19,182 bases of DNA, from contig CAMLEX010000008.1 of NCBI GenBank assembly GCA_946479055.1, forward strand, positions 1-19,182, written 5' to 3'. Source of the stretch: an uncultured Bacteroidota bacterium (lineage in GTDB: Bacteria; Bacteroidota; Bacteroidia; Chitinophagales; Chitinophagaceae). Numbering within the stretch: the stretch's first letter is position 1; every line of letters starts with the position of its first letter. The notes beneath the pieces were generated by a model, which saw only the letters and a list, made by a program, of their open reading frames with translations, searched no databases and was not told the DNA's origin. Below, piece by piece: positions 15,364 to 19,182 of the stretch. The translations under genes were made by a program, and so were the position numbers.

Positions 15364-16059
15364 CTATTCTCTATCCCTGCTTCCCATATACAACATTATA
15401 TATTGTATTAATGTGACTACAGCAGCAAGCGCAGCTACTACATAAGTCATTGCAGCCCATTTTAAAGCATCTTTTGCTTTAGGGTATTCATCAGAAGTAG
15501 TGACATTAGTATGGTTTAACCATGCTAAGGCCCTTTTGCTGGCATCAAATTCTACCGGAAGTGTAATAAGGGAGAAAAGTACAGTCACCGCCATTAATAT
15601 AATACCCACCAGCAATACGGTAGTATTTCCGCCAGAGGCCGCCATAATTACCCCAACCAGTAAAACCCAGTTAACCAGGTTTGAACTTATCTGAACCGCC
15701 GGAACCAACTTGCTCCGCATATTCAACCATTGGTAAGCCGTGGCGTGTTGAACGGCGTGGCCGCATTCGTGTGCTGAAACGGCCGCGGCTGATACACTTG
15801 TTCCATTATATACATCCGGGCTCAGATTTACCGTTTTGTTGGCCGGATTGTAGTGGTCTGACAAAAAGCCATCCACCGAGGTCACTTTTACATCATAAAT
15901 CCCATTTTCCTTCAGCATTTTTTCAGCGATCTCCCGCCCGGTCAATCCGTTTCTGAGAGAAACCTTGCTATACTTCGTAAACTTTCCCTTTAATATCATG
16001 GAAACAAGCATACTTATCCCCAAAAAAAGGAAAGAAACAATCATAATGGAGGGTGTCAT
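15364..16059 (-). CDS. Membrane zinc metallopeptidase (YugP / Zn_peptidase_2 type)
   Basis: A 231-residue membrane peptidase. Seen: an N-terminal membrane segment (about 3-23), the HExxH site HECGH at 97-101 in SAHECGHAVQ, followed by two or three hydrophobic segments (about 130-165 and 205-225), and PVEFDAS with Glu170, the likely third zinc ligand. This layout and the wording HAVQHATAYQWLNMRS are those of the YugP family; its substrates are not known, although membrane protein turnover is the usual guess. Length is near the family norm (about 225-235). The start ATG at 16059 leads straight into the first membrane segment, and a good promoter lies 36 bases upstream. Confidence 0.9.
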   Translation of the reverse strand: MTPSIMIVSFLFLGISMLVSMILKGKFTKYSKVSLRNGLTGREIAEKMLKENGIYDVKVTSVDGFLSDHYNPANKTVNLSPDVYNGTSVSAAAVSAHECGHAVQHATAYQWLNMRSKLVPAVQISSNLVNWVLLVGVIMAASGGNTTVLLVGIILMAVTVLFSLITLPVEFDASKRALAWLNHTNVTTSDEYPKAKDALKWAAMTYVVAALAAVVTLIQYIMLYMGSRDRE

Positions 16060-16094
16060 ACCAATGAATTTTTAGTTTATTTATTGATATATAA

Positions 16095-16126
16095 CAAACT
16101 TACAGCCATTTGGATTAAGGCCTCAA
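16095..16126 (-). promoter_or_regulatory. Promoter of the YugP-type peptidase gene
   Basis: On the minus strand, TTG (16126-16124) is followed after 21 bases by TAAGTTTG (16102-16095), a perfect TAnnTTTG -7 element. Transcription would start near 16090, leaving a leader of about 30 bases before the ATG at 16059. Confidence 0.6.
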
Positions 16127-16363
16127 TTTCAGTCGTTTTGGCATTTTTGAAGTTTTATTTTCCACTACTTTTCTTAATCTTCCATACTGCGGCCTACATT
16201 TATAAACTGTTGTTTTATAACTATTTATCCTTATATAATTCCGCCGCAGGCCTTTTAGAGGCATGTATATATTACCCCCCGGAAGTTATTCACAGCCCTA
16301 AAATTTTATTTTGAAATGTTGAGTAGAATTGTAACTTAGCTAAAGAATTTAATGGGTTAGTAA

Positions 16364-16398
16364 GTAAAGGGGTCAATCAAAAGATTGGCCCCTTTTAC
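16364..16398 (+). terminator. Strong intrinsic terminator with no upstream gene
   Basis: GGGGTCAATC (16369-16378) pairs with GATTGGCCCC (16383-16392) around an AAAA loop with one G-U pair, extended by AAA/TTT and flanking GT/AC. TTTT then ACATTTTT follow on the plus strand. It is 142 bases before radA. It must end some plus-strand transcript begun in the same gap, or act as an attenuator in the radA leader. Confidence 0.85.
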
Positions 16399-16539
16399 AT
16401 TTTTAACCTGTTTAAAAATTATAGTAGCTATTCAAGCTTTTTTGTCTTTTCTGTTCTTGTCTTATTTGCTTTTAAAACAAGAATGCCTTTATCCCGAACT
16501 AATATTTTTCCGCCAACACTGATAATTTATCTTTAACTC

Positions 16540-17913
16540 ATGAGTAAAGTTAAAAAAGCTTTTTTCTGTCAAAATTGCGGGTATGAAAGTATAAAATGGG
16601 TAGGTCAATGTCCATCATGCGGACAATGGAATACGTTTGTTGAAGAATTAATTCAAAAAGAAACAAATAACAATAATAATGACTGGAAAAATTATCATGA
16701 AGAAAAGAGAACAAACAAAACAATTTCACTTAACGAAATAAAGAGCAGTGAAGAAAAAAGATTGATAACCGCTGACCCGGAACTAAATCGTGTACTTGGT
16801 GGAGGTATCGTTCCCGGAAGTATTGTGTTGGTTGCCGGAGAACCAGGTATTGGTAAATCAACTTTGTTTTTACAAAACGGGTTATGGTTAAAAGATGCTG
16901 TCGTTCTTTACATCAGTGGCGAGGAAAGTGATCAGCAAATAAAAATGAGAGCGGATCGTATGAAACTTCGCAACGAAAATTTTTATCTGCTCACAGAAAC
17001 ATCAACGCAAACTATTTTCCAGGAAATAAAAAAATTGAAGCCTCATTTAGTGATCGTAGATTCTGTTCAAACGTTACAAACTCCGCTTATCGATTCCTCA
17101 CCGGGAAGTGTATCGCAAATAAGAGAATGTGCTGCCGAGTTTCAACGCTTTGCCAAAGAAACAAACACACCTGTTTTTTTGATTGGCCATATTACCAAAG
17201 ATGGAGGAATAGCAGGGCCCAAGATCCTGGAACATATGGTGGACACGGTTTTGCAGTTTGAAGGCGACCGTCATTATGCTTACCGCATTCTCCGTACCTT
17301 AAAGAATCGATTTGGCAGTACATCGGAGTTAGGCATCTACGAAATGACGGATGAAGGGATGAGAGGTGTCGTGAATCCAAGCGAAATATTGATCACGCAA
17401 AAGGAAGATAACTTAAGTGGCATCGCCATTGCTGCAACGATAGAAGGCATACGTCCCTTACTTATAGAGGTGCAGGCATTGGTAACTCAATCTGTTTATG
17501 GAACTCCTCAACGAACAGTAAGTGGTTTTGATCTTAGGCGTTTGCAATTATTATTAGCGGTCTTAGAAAAAAGAGGAGGGTTTCATTTTGGTTTAAAAGA
17601 TGTTTTCTTAAACATTGCCGGTGGTTTGAAAGTAGAAGATCCGTCTATTGACCTCGCGGTTTTATGTGCTTTGCTTTCTTCATATGAAGATGTTCCTTTG
17701 ACTCATCATATTTGTTTTGCAGGCGAAGTAGGGTTAAGTGGAGAGATAAGAGCTGTGAACAGAATTGATCAACGAATAGCCGAAGCAGAAAAATTGGGTT
17801 TTGAAAAAATCATTGTTTCGAAATACAATCAAAAAGGTCTTGCCAAACAAAAATTCAATATTGAAATAGTAACAATGGGGCGTGTAGAAGAAGTGTATCA
17901 ATATTTATTTTAA
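16540..17913 (+). CDS. radA: DNA repair protein RadA
   Basis: A RecA-like ATPase and helicase that processes recombination intermediates; cytoplasmic. Domains in order: an N-terminal zinc finger with Cys10, 13, 24 and 27 (FFCQNCGYESIKWVGQCPSCG), Walker A GEPGIGKST at 100-108, Walker B LVIVDS near 170-175, the RadA-specific KNRFG at 255-259, and a Lon-protease-like C-terminal domain (from about 290) that forms the hexamer. The length of 457 residues is typical. A near-match -7 (TATCTTTA, 16528-16535) sits just before the ATG, so the promoter may lie elsewhere. comF starts 38 bases after the stop, so the two are probably one transcript. Confidence 0.96.
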   Translation: MSKVKKAFFCQNCGYESIKWVGQCPSCGQWNTFVEELIQKETNNNNNDWKNYHEEKRTNKTISLNEIKSSEEKRLITADPELNRVLGGGIVPGSIVLVAGEPGIGKSTLFLQNGLWLKDAVVLYISGEESDQQIKMRADRMKLRNENFYLLTETSTQTIFQEIKKLKPHLVIVDSVQTLQTPLIDSSPGSVSQIRECAAEFQRFAKETNTPVFLIGHITKDGGIAGPKILEHMVDTVLQFEGDRHYAYRILRTLKNRFGSTSELGIYEMTDEGMRGVVNPSEILITQKEDNLSGIAIAATIEGIRPLLIEVQALVTQSVYGTPQRTVSGFDLRRLQLLLAVLEKRGGFHFGLKDVFLNIAGGLKVEDPSIDLAVLCALLSSYEDVPLTHHICFAGEVGLSGEIRAVNRIDQRIAEAEKLGFEKIIVSKYNQKGLAKQKFNIEIVTMGRVEEVYQYLF

Positions 17914-17951
17914 CAGGTTCGGAGACAGAACATGATTATTAAATCAGTGAT

Positions 17952-18650
17952 ATGATCCGCTTTCAAGAAATAAAAGACTCATTTTTTCATTTAGTATTTC
18001 CGCATGTATGCAGCGGTTGTGGAAGTGATATACTTAATAAGGAAAGTCTATTATGTATGCGATGTATTGATGCCTTGCCTGAAACCAATTTTGAAATACA
18101 TCCCAATAACCCCGTAGAAAAGAAGTTTTGGGGTCGTTTACCCTTCCAACAGGCTACTGCTCAATATTATTTCATCCGGGAATCGCTGATGCAGCACCTG
18201 ATGCATCAATTCAAATACAAGAAAAATAAAGAATTGGGAACTCAGTTAGGCAGGATGATGGGAGAAAGTCTGACAAAGTCCAATCGGTATGCCGTAGATG
18301 CGTTGATACCCTTACCACTTTTCCCAGCTAAAGAAAAGAAACGGGGTTATAACCAGGCAGCCATTTTATGTGAAGGAATTGCAGAAATCTTGCAGGTGCC
18401 GATACTGAGGGATGTTATAATCCGCTCTCAGCATACTGATACACAAACTAAAAAGGGACGGATAGAAAGATGGCAAAACATGGAAGGAAAATTTGTATTG
18501 TCAAATCCCGGCGCCATTGCGAATAAAAGAGTTTTGTTGGTAGATGATGTAGTGACTACCGGAGCTACTCTTGAAGCTTGTGGTTTGGAATTGCTGAACG
18601 GAGAAAATGTAAGACTAAGTATTGCAGCCCTTTGCTATGCGGCAAGATAA
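17952..18650 (+). CDS. comF: ComF family protein (phosphoribosyltransferase-like)
   Basis: ComF-family proteins pair a small zinc finger with a type I phosphoribosyltransferase domain and, in transformable bacteria, help bring single-stranded DNA into the cytoplasm. Seen: Cys20, Cys23, Cys35 and Cys38 (VCSGCG, LLCMRC), the FKYKKNKELG block near 87-96, the LIPLPLFPAKEKKRGYNQA segment, and the PRPP loop VLLVDDVVTTGAT at 194-206. The length of 232 residues is normal. It lies 38 bases after radA on the same strand, which fits a link between DNA uptake and recombination; the organism's competence itself cannot be judged here. Confidence 0.92.
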   Translation: MIRFQEIKDSFFHLVFPHVCSGCGSDILNKESLLCMRCIDALPETNFEIHPNNPVEKKFWGRLPFQQATAQYYFIRESLMQHLMHQFKYKKNKELGTQLGRMMGESLTKSNRYAVDALIPLPLFPAKEKKRGYNQAAILCEGIAEILQVPILRDVIIRSQHTDTQTKKGRIERWQNMEGKFVLSNPGAIANKRVLLVDDVVTTGATLEACGLELLNGENVRLSIAALCYAAR

Positions 18651-18995
18651 TTTAGAATTTACCTGGAATACAGCCAGATCCAAGTACTTTCCCCTACCGA
18701 AAACATTTCAAAGAAAAATTGAATAGTTCACTTTTTCAGCACGGGGCTTTCGAAGTCATTGAGGAAAATACCTCTGTCACCCTATGGCAAAACAATTTTT
18801 CAGTTTTAATTTCAGGGTTGCTTCGATACAGAATTCAAAGATCTAACTACCTTTAAGTGCGTTTTTGTGCAGGATAATAGTAAATTTTGAGACCATAGCT
18901 AATCATTTTTCATGAAAACGCAGGAGTTGTATGCCGCTTTTTGCCTAATTTCCTTGTCTCTCATAAATCAACTGCACAACTTAAAACTAATTCAA
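18651..18995. other. 345-base gap between comF and the receptor gene
   Basis: No gene, tRNA or strong terminator seen. A short GAGG/CCTC hairpin occurs near 18760-18775. TAAATTTTG (18881-18889) is one base longer than the -7 consensus and has only a poorly spaced TTTTTG upstream (18862-18867). An in-frame ATG at 18912 could add 28 residues to the receptor. Confidence 0.5.
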
Positions 18996-19182
18996 ATGAA
19001 AAGATTAACCAATCTGATCTGTTGGCTGCTCATATTGCCTATGAGCGTCTTTAGTCAATCAAGAGTGCTTACCGGAACAATAACAAATAGTACAGGCAGC
19101 CCGGTACCATTTGCTACAATTGAGGTTAAAGGCACTTCTTCGAGTACAACGGCCGCCGAAACTGGGAAGTACAGCATTAATG
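18996..19182 (+). CDS. SusC/RagA-like TonB-dependent outer-membrane receptor, N-terminal part only
   Basis: Only 62 codons are in the window and the frame is open at the right edge. A signal peptide MKRLTNLICWLLILPMSVFS is followed by QSRVLTGTITNSTGSPVPFATIEVKG, the start of a carboxypeptidase-regulatory-like (CarboxypepD_reg) domain that begins SusC/RagA receptors of Bacteroidetes. Such proteins import oligosaccharides or peptides through the outer membrane with a SusD lipoprotein partner. I choose the ATG at 18996 because it gives a clean signal peptide and an A-rich leader; an in-frame ATG at 18912 is possible. Other proteins with this domain (for example plain TonB receptors or surface proteins) remain possible. 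Confidence 0.75.
   Translation, partial: MKRLTNLICWLLILPMSVFSQSRVLTGTITNSTGSPVPFATIEVKGTSSSTTAAETGKYSIN

Larger units (their letters stand above)
16060..16539. other. 480-base intergenic region between the YugP-type gene and radA
   Basis: AT-rich and without a convincing gene. It contains the minus-strand promoter of the YugP-type gene (16095-16126), a strong plus-strand terminator-like hairpin (16364-16398) with no gene before it, and an inverted repeat TTCTTGT / ACAAGAA (16454-16460, 16477-16483). A hydrophobic frame at 16084-16314 begins at a TTG inside the promoter of the opposite gene and is probably spurious. Confidence 0.6.

Noticed and set aside
16084..16314. 76-codon hydrophobic plus-strand frame in the gap before radA
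   Set aside because: It begins at a TTG next to the perfect promoter of the opposite gene, has no leader or promoter of its own, and its hydrophobic make-up is what AT-rich DNA gives by chance.
1..19182. Defence island, prophage, transposon or CRISPR array
   Set aside because: No integrase, transposase, repeat array, cas, restriction or toxin-antitoxin gene could be recognised; the genes are mostly housekeeping and compositionally even.

Overview
The window reads as ordinary chromosomal (core-type) DNA of a Bacteroidetes bacterium, most likely of the Chitinophagaceae or a related family. The evidence is: AT-rich composition; genes started by ATG in A-rich leaders with no Shine-Dalgarno sequence; several upstream matches to the Bacteroidetes -7 promoter element TAnnTTTG; a SusC/RagA-type receptor starting at the right edge; and the block mutY / HU / rng, which is commonly clustered in this phylum. 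I see no transposase, integrase, phage gene, CRISPR array, rRNA or tRNA.

Layout. A FabH-type ketoacyl-ACP synthase III, cut by the left edge, is followed by a lipid kinase (dgk-like). These face a seven-segment membrane protein with a patatin lipase domain and the heme A synthase Cox15/CtaA, both on the minus strand. Cox15 is divergent from RNase HII (rnhB). RNase HII converges on a YciO/Sua5-family protein, which is divergent from a JmjC-like cupin oxygenase. The cupin gene converges on mutY. mutY is divergent from a plus-strand run: an HU/IHF-family protein, a membrane-anchored TPR protein, a 30-residue very basic microprotein (mS38/AURKAIP1-COX24 type) and RNase G/E (rng), which ends at a strong terminator. 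A secreted M14 zinc carboxypeptidase with a C-terminal glutamine-amidotransferase-like region follows on the minus strand. A membrane zinc metallopeptidase of the YugP type lies upstream of it, across a 356-base gap. On the plus strand, radA and comF follow, and then the first 62 codons of a TonB-dependent receptor.

How the genes fit together. Most are housekeeping: DNA repair and nucleic-acid processing (rnhB, mutY, HU, radA, rng), lipid metabolism (fabH, dgk, patatin), respiration (cox15), translation (the microprotein and probably the YciO-family protein) and cell-envelope proteolysis. Strand switches are frequent, so most transcripts are short. The only likely operons are HU-tpr-microprotein-rng (with internal promoters), radA-comF and possibly cox15-patatin.

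I did not find a clear undescribed multi-gene system. The points most worth a second look are small: a 51-codon cysteine-bearing open frame with no usual start codon downstream of the YugP-type peptidase; a strong terminator upstream of radA with no gene in front of it; a REP-like inverted repeat that supplies the patatin gene's stop codon; and the easily missed mS38-like microprotein.
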